A DNA stretch of 64,000 bases from contig NZ_CP021744.1 of assembly GCF_002192455.1 (NCBI RefSeq), positions 6,968,501 through 7,032,500 on the forward strand. Direction: 5' to 3'. Each line of letters opens with the position of its first letter. Position 1 is the stretch's first letter. The position numbers and the translations under genes are program-made. Positions 16,467 through 25,300 of this stretch are shown one piece after another. The notes below the pieces were generated by a model. It made no database searches. It was not told the DNA's origin and was given only the letters and a program-made list of their open reading frames with translations. Source of the DNA: Streptomyces albireticuli. GTDB lineage: Bacteria > Actinomycetota > Actinomycetes > Streptomycetales > Streptomycetaceae.

Positions 16467-17954
16467 TCAGGCGCCCGGCGGATCGCCGCCCGGCGCCAGG
16501 GCGTGCACCAGCTGGACCCGGGAGCGGATGCCGAGCGTCGCGAAGACGTTGCGCAGGTGGTGGTCGACGGTCCGGTGGCTGAGCGTGAGCAGCGCGGCGA
16601 CCTCCCGGTTGGTGCGGCCCTCGGCGACGTGCCGGGCCACCCGGAGCTGCTGCGGGGTGAGCGAGGCCAGCGCCCGCGGCCGGGTCTCCGGCTCCGCGCG
16701 CCCGGCCGCCCGCATCTCGTCCCTGGCCCGTTCCACCCATACGTCCGCGCCGCACGCCTCGAAGCGGAGCATGGCGCCCCGGAGATGGGCGCAGGCCTCG
16801 CCCGGTCTGCGCCGCCGCCGGAGGGACATGCCGGTCAGCAGGCTGGTGCGGGCCTGCGCGAACTCGCTCCCGGAGCCCTCCATGAGGGCGAGGGCCCGGT
16901 CGAAGGCCGGGTCCGCGGCGCCGGGGGCGGCGAGCAGGGCGCGGCAGCGCAGCGCCGTGGCGCGGCCCTGCCGGTCGGCGCTCGCCTCCGCCCACTCCTC
17001 GAAGCAGCGCAGCGTCGCCCGCGCCTGGCGGACGGCCCGCCGCCGGCCCACCGCGGGGAGCGCGGGGGCGGCCAGGGCGACGGCCTCCACGAAGTACGGG
17101 ATCACGCGCTGCCGCCAGGCGAAGTGGTGCACCGAGGACGTGCCGAGGACGAGCGGCCGCAGCCGCTCCACCGCCTCCTCGGGCAGATTGTGCGCGAGGT
17201 CGAGCAGGCCCAGGCTCCAGGTCGCCAGCACGGCCGGGACCATCAGGCCGTGGGTCCGCGCCGTCGCGAGGGCCGCCCGCGCGTGGGCCCGGCAGCCGGT
17301 CCCGTCGCCGCGGACCGAGGCGGCCATGGCGAGCACGCCCCGCAGGTGTGCCGCGAGGTCGGGCCGGCCGGCGGCGAGCGCGGCGTCCAGGCCCCGCAGG
17401 GCGTGCGATTCGGCGCGCGCGTACCGGTCGGCGACGAGCTCGACCAGGGCGAGGTGCGTGAGGAGTCTCGGCACGGCGGCGGGGTGCCGGCCGGCCCGGG
17501 TCAGCGCGGAGGTCGCCAGCGCCCGCGCCTGCGACAGCCGGCCGAGCACCATCGCGGCGCGGGACGCGTACAGGAGGGCGTGCGGGTCGTCCTCGGGAGC
17601 GGCCCGGCAGGCCGTGCGGAGCAGGGCGGCCGACAGCCGCCCGTCGCCGCACATCGCCGCCGCGGCTCCGCGGTGGTAGTCCCGGACCGGGCCCGGCACC
17701 CCGCCGTGCGCCCCGAGGCGCCGCGCCGCGGCGAGGAAGCCCGCCCGGTCGCCGGCCGCCCAGGTGGTCTCGGCGGTCCGCTGGAGGGCGAGCGCGTCCA
17801 GGGCCGTGGCCCGGCGCGGCAGTCCGGCGCGCCGGGCGTGGCACGCGGCCGACGCCAGCCGTGCCGTGCGCGTGGGCTGGTCCTCGGCGCGCTCCGCGGC
17901 CCGGGCGAGCGCCACGGAGCAGCGGAGGTGCATCCGACGTGCGGGATCGCGCAC
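16467..17954 (-). CDS. Large LuxR-family regulator with helical repeat domain
   Basis: 495 residues. The start GTG 17954 is chosen because GAGGAGGAACAG precedes it directly; the frame runs on upstream as non-coding. Residues 1-410 are Ala/Arg-rich amphipathic helices of TPR-like spacing (ALDALALQRTAETTW, ALRCRALLA), as in the C-terminal half of LAL/MalT-type regulators, but the N-terminal ATPase is absent. A LuxR helix-turn-helix ends the protein: LTPQQLRVARHVAEGRTNREVAALL and HRTVDHHLRNVFATLGIRSR. It ends 5 bp from the convergent AbiEii-like gene and is divergent from the lipase gene. Confidence 0.88.
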   Translation of the reverse strand: MRDPARRMHLRCSVALARAAERAEDQPTRTARLASAACHARRAGLPRRATALDALALQRTAETTWAAGDRAGFLAAARRLGAHGGVPGPVRDYHRGAAAAMCGDGRLSAALLRTACRAAPEDDPHALLYASRAAMVLGRLSQARALATSALTRAGRHPAAVPRLLTHLALVELVADRYARAESHALRGLDAALAAGRPDLAAHLRGVLAMAASVRGDGTGCRAHARAALATARTHGLMVPAVLATWSLGLLDLAHNLPEEAVERLRPLVLGTSSVHHFAWRQRVIPYFVEAVALAAPALPAVGRRRAVRQARATLRCFEEWAEASADRQGRATALRCRALLAAPGAADPAFDRALALMEGSGSEFAQARTSLLTGMSLRRRRRPGEACAHLRGAMLRFEACGADVWVERARDEMRAAGRAEPETRPRALASLTPQQLRVARHVAEGRTNREVAALLTLSHRTVDHHLRNVFATLGIRSRVQLVHALAPGGDPPGA

Positions 17955-18156
17955 CTGTTCCTCCTCGCTCGGACGGGGGCGCCGTTCAAGGGATGACGAA
18001 CAAGTTACCTGTAAGTAAACCCCCTTGGGGAGTGGGCGGGCCGGCGCGTGCCGTACCGGCCGGAACACCCTGGCGATTTCGCCGATTCGCGGGGACGGGC
18101 CCCGGCCGCATGCTCCCGGCAGTCGATTCCGTAGACGATCCCCGACGGAGGCACAC

Positions 18157-18839
18157 ATGCGAAGGATCACGAGAGCGCTGGCCGTGACGGCGGCGCTGGC
18201 CGGTTCGGTCCTGGCCGGGCAGACCGGCACCGCGGCGGCCGCGACGCCCCGCGCGCCGGTCGTGTTCGTGCACGGCTACCTCGGCAGCGGCGTCATCTGG
18301 GAGCCCGCGAAGTCGGCGTTCGAGAAGGCCGGGTACGACAAGTCCGAACTGTTCACCTACTCCTACGACTTCAACGTCTCGAACCGGACGACCGCGCAGG
18401 GCCTGGCCGACTTCGTCGACAAGGTGAAGCGCGACACCGGGGCGAAGAAGGTCGACATCGTCAACCACTCCATGGGCGGCATGGTCACGATGTGGTACAT
18501 CAAACAACTGGGCGGCACGGCGAACGTCGGCCGGGTCGCCTCCCTCGCGGGCGCCCACCACGGCACGAAGGTCTCCGCCCTCTGCACGGTCATGTCCCCG
18601 TCGTGCAAGGAGATGACCCCGGCTCGGAGTTCCTCGGCAGCCTGACGGCGGGTGACGAGACCCCCGGGCCCGTCGGCTACCGCACCTGGTACTCGCCCTG
18701 CGACGAGATCATCAACCCCTTCACGAGCACCGTGCTCAGCGGCGCCGTCAACACCTTCGTGCTGTGCGAGGAGCATCTCGCGTTCCTGGTCGACGGCCCG
18801 CTGCTCGCTCAGGTCGCCGCGTTCACCAAGGGCGCCTGA
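18157..18839 (+). pseudogene. Secreted triacylglycerol lipase interrupted by a one-base frameshift
   Basis: The ATG at 18157 (GACGGAGG upstream) starts a signal peptide and an alpha/beta hydrolase: APVVFVHGYLGSG, nucleophile Ser105 in DIVNHSMGGM and LAGAHHGTKVSALC. After KEMTP (about 18620) the frame shifts and the remainder continues one frame over: GSEFLGSLTAGDETPG, then WYSPCDEIINP with the Asp region and EEHLAFLVDG with the catalytic His. Adding one C in the run ACCCC would restore a 227-residue lipase of normal length. Either a real recent mutation or an assembly error in the C-run explains this. Confidence 0.82.
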
Positions 18840-18884
18840 CGGCCGCGCGGGACGGTGCCCGGCGGCCGTCCGGGCCGGCCGCCG

Positions 18885-19763
18885 TCACCCGGTGAGCCTG
18901 GCGAACGCGCGGTCCAGCGCGGCGTCCGGCAGCAGCCGGGACAGCGCCGCGGCCGCCCGGGCGTCGGCGCCGACGTGGTAGCGGGTCCTGGCCCGGGGGG
19001 CGGTCAGGGCCCGGAAGACCGTACGCGCGAAGTCCTCGGGCCGGGTGCCACTCGTCCGCGCCCGCTCCTCGTTCATGTCCAGGAAGCGCGCGAACGACGC
19101 CCGGTAGAGGCCGGCGACCTCCTCGGGCGCCCGGTCCAGGAGCTCCTCGCCGGCCTCCCGCACCTTGTCCCAGATCGGCGTCGCGATCGCGCCCGGGCGC
19201 ACCACCGACACCGAGACGCCGAACGGGCGCAGCTCGCGCCGGAGGGCGTCGCTCATGCCCTCCTTGGCGAACTGCCCCGTCGCGTAGGCGCCGAGGTAGG
19301 GCACCGCGAGGGCGCCCAGGCCCGAGGAGACGTTGACGACGCGCCCCCGGGTGCGCCGCAGCTGCGGAAGGAAGGCCTGGGTGACGGCGACCGCCCCGAC
19401 GACATTGGTGTCCAGCTGCGCCCGGAGCCGCTCGGGCGTGACGCACTCCAGCGGCGCCGACACGCACGTACCGGCGTTGTTCACCACCGCCCACACGCCC
19501 TGCCCGCCCGTGGCGTCGGCGACCTCGGCCGCCGCCGTCCGTACGGACTCCTCGTCGGTCACGTCCAGGATCACCGGCCGCAGCCGTGAGGAGGACGCCT
19601 CGGCGCGCAGCTTCTCGGCGTCCTCCGTCCTGCGGACACCGGCGAAGACACGGAAGCCGCGCCGCTCCAGGTGGAGCGCGCACTCCTTGCCGAGCCCGGA
19701 GGAGGCTCCGGTGAGGACGACGGCGCGGCCGGCCGGAGGGGTGGGCTTCGACTGTCGGATCAA
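18885..19763 (-). CDS. Short-chain dehydrogenase/reductase with catalytic Lys replaced by Gln
   Basis: 292 residues. The TTG start at 19763 is set by AAGGAGAG 7 bases upstream. Rossmann motif VVLTGASSGLGKE, NNAG at about residue 95 and catalytic Ser in VVNVSSGLG are normal. The active-site block reads PYLGAYATGQFAKEG, so Tyr160 is present but position 164, Lys in almost all SDRs, is Gln. The Lys lowers the Tyr pKa and binds the nicotinamide ribose, so activity may be weak or altered. It is the last gene of the NRPS operon (57 bp after the fusion gene) and presumably tailors the product. Confidence 0.88.
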   Translation of the reverse strand: MIRQSKPTPPAGRAVVLTGASSGLGKECALHLERRGFRVFAGVRRTEDAEKLRAEASSSRLRPVILDVTDEESVRTAAAEVADATGGQGVWAVVNNAGTCVSAPLECVTPERLRAQLDTNVVGAVAVTQAFLPQLRRTRGRVVNVSSGLGALAVPYLGAYATGQFAKEGMSDALRRELRPFGVSVSVVRPGAIATPIWDKVREAGEELLDRAPEEVAGLYRASFARFLDMNEERARTSGTRPEDFARTVFRALTAPRARTRYHVGADARAAAALSRLLPDAALDRAFARLTG

Positions 19764-19820
19764 CTGCTCTCTCCTTGTTGCGAGTTCTTGTGTGCGAGAC
19801 GCGTGGCGCGAGGGCGTGGG

Positions 19821-22373
19821 TCAGTCGTGGAGGGCGGACAGGACGACGCGCACGGACTCGTCGGCGAGCCGCCGCGCGCGTGCGGCCGGGACGAGCCCGT
19901 CCACGTAGCTGAAGTTCCACGCGAGGCGCCCGTGGCCGGTGACGGCGGTCGCCACGACGGCGCCCGTCACCGAGACGGCCGCGACGACCTGGGTGCCGGA
20001 CACGCGCCAGGGGCCGGCCAGGTCGGGGAAGTCGTAGCGGCCGAGGTTGGACAGGCACAGGTTGAGCGGCCCCCGCTCGTCCATGTACCGCATGAACGAC
20101 TCGCCGTCGGCCGAGGACCGCGGCCCCACCCGGTCCAGCAGGTTGACCATGGCGAGGTGCTCCTCGCGCCTGCGGCGCTCCGCCAGCTCCCGGACGACGT
20201 CCTTGGCCATCGGCCACAGCGGCCCGTCCGGCCGGTGGAGGACGCGGGACGGCAGGGTGGCCGCGTAGGAGCCCGCCTCGCCGGGGGAGACGGCGGGCTC
20301 CAGCTCGGCGCGGAAGTCGACGGGGGAGCCGATCGAGAAGTACGCGGGCCCGGTGGTGCCGGCCTCCCGGGCGACGGCGGTCACCATGGCGGCGGCGAGC
20401 GCCCCGTGCACCGTGGTGCCGTGCCGCTTGCAGGCCCGCGTCAGCGCCTCCAGCTGCCGCGCGTCCAGGGACCTGCGCACCCACCGGGTGCGCCGCTGTT
20501 CGAAGGGCACGGGCTCGTCGGCCACCACCCGGCGCGGTCGCAGCCGCGCGGCCTCCCGTTCGTCGCGCTCCAGCATGTCCGTGAGCCGGGCGGCACCCTC
20601 GGTGCCCCGGTGCCGGGCGGGGAGCAGGTCCTCCGCCGCGGGCAGCGCCCGCAGCGAGGCGCGGGACGGTTCCTCGCCGGCGGCGAGGAGCGCGGCGGTC
20701 CCGATCCACTCCTTGAGGACGGCCAGGCCCGTCATGCCGTCGGCGACGCAGTGCGAGGCGGTGAGCAGCAGGTCGTGGACGGCCTCGGGGTCGTCGGCGG
20801 CCGTCTCCCGGGTGATCACGGTGGCGCGCACCAGCGGCCCCCTGCGCCAGTCGATGCCCTCGGCGAGCTCGTGCTCCTCGATCTCGCGCTCCCACCGGGT
20901 GTCGGCCGACGGGTCCTCCGGGGACACCAGGACGTGGCGCAGCGGGATCTGCCGCCCGGTCAGCGGCCGGAAGGCGGGCTCCGCCCCCGCCTCGTCACCG
21001 GTGATCGCGACCCGCAGCAGGGGGTGCCGGGCCTGGACGACGTCGAGGGCGCGGCGCAGCAGCGGCAGCGGCGCGGGGCCGTGCAGCCGGGCCCGGATGA
21101 CACCGCTGAGCGGTGAGGTCCGGTCGGCCGTCCAGTACCAGCGCTCCAGCGGGCTCAGCGGGCGCCGCACGCGCGGCTCCGGCGCCGGGACGCCGGGGAA
21201 GGTGAGGGCCTCCTCGTTCTGCCGGGCGAGCTCCTCACGGGGCGTCAGCCGGAAGTAGTCGTCCCGGACCTTCCGCAGGCCCGGTGTGTCGGCCTGTTCG
21301 AGGTCGCTCATCGACCGGGAGGCGGCGACCATGGCCCGGGTGCGGTCGCGGCGGCGTTCCTCGTACGTGCGCAGGGCGAGCGGCAGGTCGTCGAGGGCCC
21401 CGGGCTCGGCGAGGGTGTGCGCGAGGACGGCCGCGTCCTCGACGGCCATGGCCGAACCCTGGCCGAGCGTGGTCAGCATGGGGTGGGCGGCGTCGCCGAG
21501 CAGGGTCACGGGCCCGTCGCCCCAGCGCTCCAGGAAGGCGCGGTCGCGGGAGGGCACGGCGATGACGTCCTCCGCCGGGGTGGCCTCGATCACCGCCCGC
21601 ACCTCGTCGGCCCACCCCTCGTACGCCCGGGTGATCTCCTCCTTGGCGCCGTCCCAGGCGTGCGAGCGGGCGGCCGGCATGTTCTTCGTGCCCCACCAGT
21701 AATAGCGGCCGTGGCCGATGTCGATGAGGCCGAACCGCTGCCCGCTGCCCCAGTAGTGGCGCACGGAACCCGGGGTGAGCGCCGGGTGGTCGAAGGGCAC
21801 GATGCCGAGCCAGCACACATAGCCGCTGTCCTCGGAGGGTTCGGAGCCGCCGACGAGCTGCGCGCGCACCGCCGAGTGGAAACCGTCGGCGCCGATCAGG
21901 AGGTCGCCGCGGGCCGAACTCCCGTCCTCGAAACGGACGGTGACGCCTGTGTCGCCGGTCTCGTAGCCGACGGCGGCCGAGCCCAGGTGGACGGGGACGC
22001 CACCGGCCGCGTCGAGCAGGGCCTCCTGGAGGTCCGAGCGGCTCAGGCAGACGCTGGGCGCGCCGACCTTGTCGCAGACCTCCTTGAAGGGGATGTCCCG
22101 TATCTCCGCGCCGGTGTGGTCCAGGACGACGAACGACTCCACGACCTGGCCGCGCTTCTCCAGGCCGAGGTCGATGCCGAGCGTGGCCAGCGCGGCGACG
22201 GCGTTGCTCATCACGGAGAGGCCGGAGCCGGCCGCGCGGAGCTCGCCGGCGCGCTCGTGCACCTCGACCTCGACGCCGGCCCGGCGGAGGGCGACGGCGC
22301 AGGCCAGGCCGCCGATGCCGGCGCCGATGACGAGGGCCTTGACGGGTGCGCCGGTGCGGGGGTGTGCCGTCAT
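19821..22373 (-). CDS. FAD-dependent monooxygenase fused to a condensation/PapA-type acyltransferase
   Basis: 850 residues. Residues 1-395 are a class A flavoprotein monooxygenase: ALVIGAGIGGLACAVAL (FAD), GDLLIGADGFHSAVR (DG motif) and VTLLGDAAHPMLTTLGQG (GD motif). Residues 415-850 are a CoA- or carrier-dependent acyltransferase of the condensation superfamily: PLSPLERWYW, then LLTASHCVADGMTGL (HxxxDG, His541 and Asp545), FSIGSPVDFRAEL and LNLCLSNLGRYDFPD, as in PapA5-like enzymes. The ATG at 22373 lies 4 bp after the NRPS stop, so the genes are coupled. Hydroxylation followed by acylation of one intermediate is the obvious inference. I know no common family with this fusion. Confidence 0.9.
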   Translation of the reverse strand: MTAHPRTGAPVKALVIGAGIGGLACAVALRRAGVEVEVHERAGELRAAGSGLSVMSNAVAALATLGIDLGLEKRGQVVESFVVLDHTGAEIRDIPFKEVCDKVGAPSVCLSRSDLQEALLDAAGGVPVHLGSAAVGYETGDTGVTVRFEDGSSARGDLLIGADGFHSAVRAQLVGGSEPSEDSGYVCWLGIVPFDHPALTPGSVRHYWGSGQRFGLIDIGHGRYYWWGTKNMPAARSHAWDGAKEEITRAYEGWADEVRAVIEATPAEDVIAVPSRDRAFLERWGDGPVTLLGDAAHPMLTTLGQGSAMAVEDAAVLAHTLAEPGALDDLPLALRTYEERRRDRTRAMVAASRSMSDLEQADTPGLRKVRDDYFRLTPREELARQNEEALTFPGVPAPEPRVRRPLSPLERWYWTADRTSPLSGVIRARLHGPAPLPLLRRALDVVQARHPLLRVAITGDEAGAEPAFRPLTGRQIPLRHVLVSPEDPSADTRWEREIEEHELAEGIDWRRGPLVRATVITRETAADDPEAVHDLLLTASHCVADGMTGLAVLKEWIGTAALLAAGEEPSRASLRALPAAEDLLPARHRGTEGAARLTDMLERDEREAARLRPRRVVADEPVPFEQRRTRWVRRSLDARQLEALTRACKRHGTTVHGALAAAMVTAVAREAGTTGPAYFSIGSPVDFRAELEPAVSPGEAGSYAATLPSRVLHRPDGPLWPMAKDVVRELAERRRREEHLAMVNLLDRVGPRSSADGESFMRYMDERGPLNLCLSNLGRYDFPDLAGPWRVSGTQVVAAVSVTGAVVATAVTGHGRLAWNFSYVDGLVPAARARRLADESVRVVLSALHD

Positions 22374-22377
22374 GACG

Positions 22378-25300
22378 TCACCGCCCCTCGGGGGAGCCGG
22401 CGGTACCGGTCCCGATCAGTTCCGCGACGGTCCTGGCCACGTGTTCCACGTACGGTTCCTCCATGATCGTGAGATGGTCGCCGGCCACGTCGACGACGCG
22501 GAGCAGCCCGCTGGTCATGTCGCGCCAGCCGTTGGTCCGGTCCTGGTGGCGGCTGCCCGCGGCGCCGTGCATGGCGGTGAGTACCTCCGGCAGCGGCCGC
22601 ACGGCCCGGACGAGCGTGAGGTCCTGGTCCTGGACGCCCGGCCGGTAGTCCAGCGCCGCCCGCCAGTTGGCCCGGTAGACGCCGAAGAGACGGCGTATGA
22701 CGGCGCCCGAGCTGCCCGCGGGGAGGACGCCCGCGTCGGTGGCCAGCCGGGCGATGAAGTCGAACTTCTCCTCCAGGGAGACCAGTTCGTCCGGGATGGC
22801 CTCCATCGGGGAGTCGCCGCCGCGCTCCAGCAGGAGCAGCTCCCAGAAGAACCACCGCAGCAGCGCGTCGTCGTCGTGCCGGGCGCGGGCGCCCCGGTCC
22901 AGGGCGGTGGTGTCCAGCAGCACCAGCCGGGACACCTCCTCGCCCGCCGCCCGCAGCTGCCGGGCGATCTCGAAGGCGACGAAGCCGCCGAAGGACCAGC
23001 CGCCCACGGCGTACGGGCCTCGGGGCTGCACCTCGCGCAGCGCGGCGATGTAGCGGGCCGCGAGCTCCTCGACGGTGCGCAGCGGGGTGGTGCCGGGGTC
23101 CGCGCCCGCCGCCTGGAGGGCGTACAGCGGCTGGTCGTCCGGCAGGTTCCGGGCGAAGGGGACGTAGCACAGCACGTTGCCGCCCATGGGGTGGACCATG
23201 AACAGCGGGCGGCGGGTGCCCTCGGCGCGGATCGGCACCACGGGGTCGTACGCGGCGACCGCGTCGCCGGCCCGCAGTCGCGCCGCGAGGGCGGCCACGG
23301 TCGGCGCGGCCACGAACCCGGACAGCGGGACGCCGACGCCGTAGCGCTGCTCGATCCGGACGACGAGCCGCATGGCGGTGAGCGAGGTGCCGCCCAGGTC
23401 GAAGAGGCTGTCGCGGACGCCGACGGCGGGCAGTCCCAGCAGGTCCGCGAACATCTCGGCGAGCGCCCGCTCGTAGGCGTCGCGCGGCACGCCGCCCGCC
23501 GCGGCCGCCTCGGCGGGCGCCGTGAGCGGGGCCCGGCGCAGCGCGGCGTCGTCGCGCTTGCCGCTGGGGGTCAGCGGCAGCGACGCCACCCACTGGAGGT
23601 GCGCGGGGACCATGTGGCCGGGCAGCGTGGCGCGCAGGTGCTCGCGGATCCCGGCCAGGTCTGCGGCCGAGCCGTCGCCGACGAGGAAGGCCGCGAGGAA
23701 GGCGTCGCCGTCGGCGCGCCGCCGGGCCACGACGGCCGCGTCGCGCAGCGCCGGGTAGCGCGTGGCCAGGCCGGTGAGGGCGAGCTCCACCTCCGCGGGC
23801 TCGACGCGGAAGCCACGCACCTTGACCTGGGAGTCGGCCCGGCCGGCGTACGCGAGCGTGCCGTCGGGCAGCACCAGGCCGAGGTCGCCGGTGTCGTAGA
23901 GCCGCCGCCCGGGGCCGGCGAAGGGGTGCGGGACGAAGCGCTCCTTGGTCAGGTCCGGGCGCCCCTCGTAGCCGTCGGCCAGGCAGCCGCCGCCGAGGTG
24001 GATCACCCCGCGCGCCCCGGCGGGCACCGGGCGCATCCGGTCGTCCAGCACATGTGCCTCGGCCCCGGCGACGGGACGGCCGATCGGCGGCAGCGCGGGG
24101 AACGTCGCCGGGTCGCCGGTCATGGTGAAGGCGGTGGCGACGTGCGTCTCGGTGGGCCCGTACTGGTTCTCCAGGACGGCGCCGGGCAGCGCGGCGCACA
24201 GCGTGCGGATCTCCTGGGTGACGCGCAGCTGTTCGCCGGAGGAGACCAGCACGCGCAGCGCGCGGGGGACGAGCCCCAGGGCGGCCGAGGTCTCGGCCAG
24301 CTGCTGGAGCGCGACGTAGGGGAGGAAGACCCGCTCGACGCCCTCGCGGTCGAGGAGCCGCAGCAGCCGGGGGATGTCGCGCCGCTCGGCGTCGCTCACC
24401 AGGTGCAGGGTGCCGCCGGAGCACAGGGTGGAGAAGATCTCCTGGAAGGAGACGTCGAAGCTCAGCGGCGCGTACTGGAGGGTCGACCCGCCCACGGCGC
24501 CGCTCGCGGTCCCGTTCTGCCAGGCGACGAGGCCGGCCAGGGAGCGGTGCGGCATCGTCACGCCCTTGGGCGTGCCGGTGGAGCCGGAGGTGAACAGGAC
24601 GTAGGCGGCGCTGTCGGCGTCGGTCCGGGGCGCGTCCGCGAACGGTTCCGCGAAGGACCCGGGCCCCTCGGTGAGGTGCTCGGCGGGCAGCACCAGCGCC
24701 GGGTCGCCGGCGAGGTGGGCGTACGGGGCGTGGGCGACGACCCGGAAGGGCCGGGCCGTCTCCAGCATCGCGGCCAGCCGCCGGGCCGGGTAGCCGACGT
24801 CCAGCGGCACCACGGCGCAGCCGGAGCCCAGCACGCCCAGCAGCACGGCGATCATCTCCGGCGAGCGGTCCATGGCGATGCCGATCCGGGCGCCGGGCGG
24901 GGCGCCGAGCGCGCGCAGCCGGCCCGCCACGTGCCCGGCGGCCTCGGCCAGCCGTCCGTAGCTCCACCGCTCCCCGCCCCGCACCAGCGCGGTCGCCCGC
25001 GGGGCGTGTGCCGCCCGCCGGGTGAAGAGCTCGACGACGGTGGGGTGGTCCACGGCCTTCGCGAGGACCGGCCGGCCGGCGAGGAAGGCGAGGTCGGGCT
25101 CGGCGCGCGGTTCCTCCAGCAGCTTCCGCAGGACGCGCGGGAACACCCGGGCGTAGAGGTCCGCCCGCTCGGCGGAGAACGTCTCGCCGTCACCGTCGAT
25201 CCGCAGCCGTACGCGCCCGCCGTCGGGGTCGGTGACCGCGTTCACCAGGAGCCGGAAGCTGGTCTCCTCCCAGGTGCGGAACTCCCGCAGGCGCACGCCG

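Noticed and set aside
14818..17844. A 1008-codon minus-strand frame across the AbiEii-like gene and the LuxR gene
   Set aside because: It crosses two well-supported genes, one on each strand, and shows no recognisable fold.
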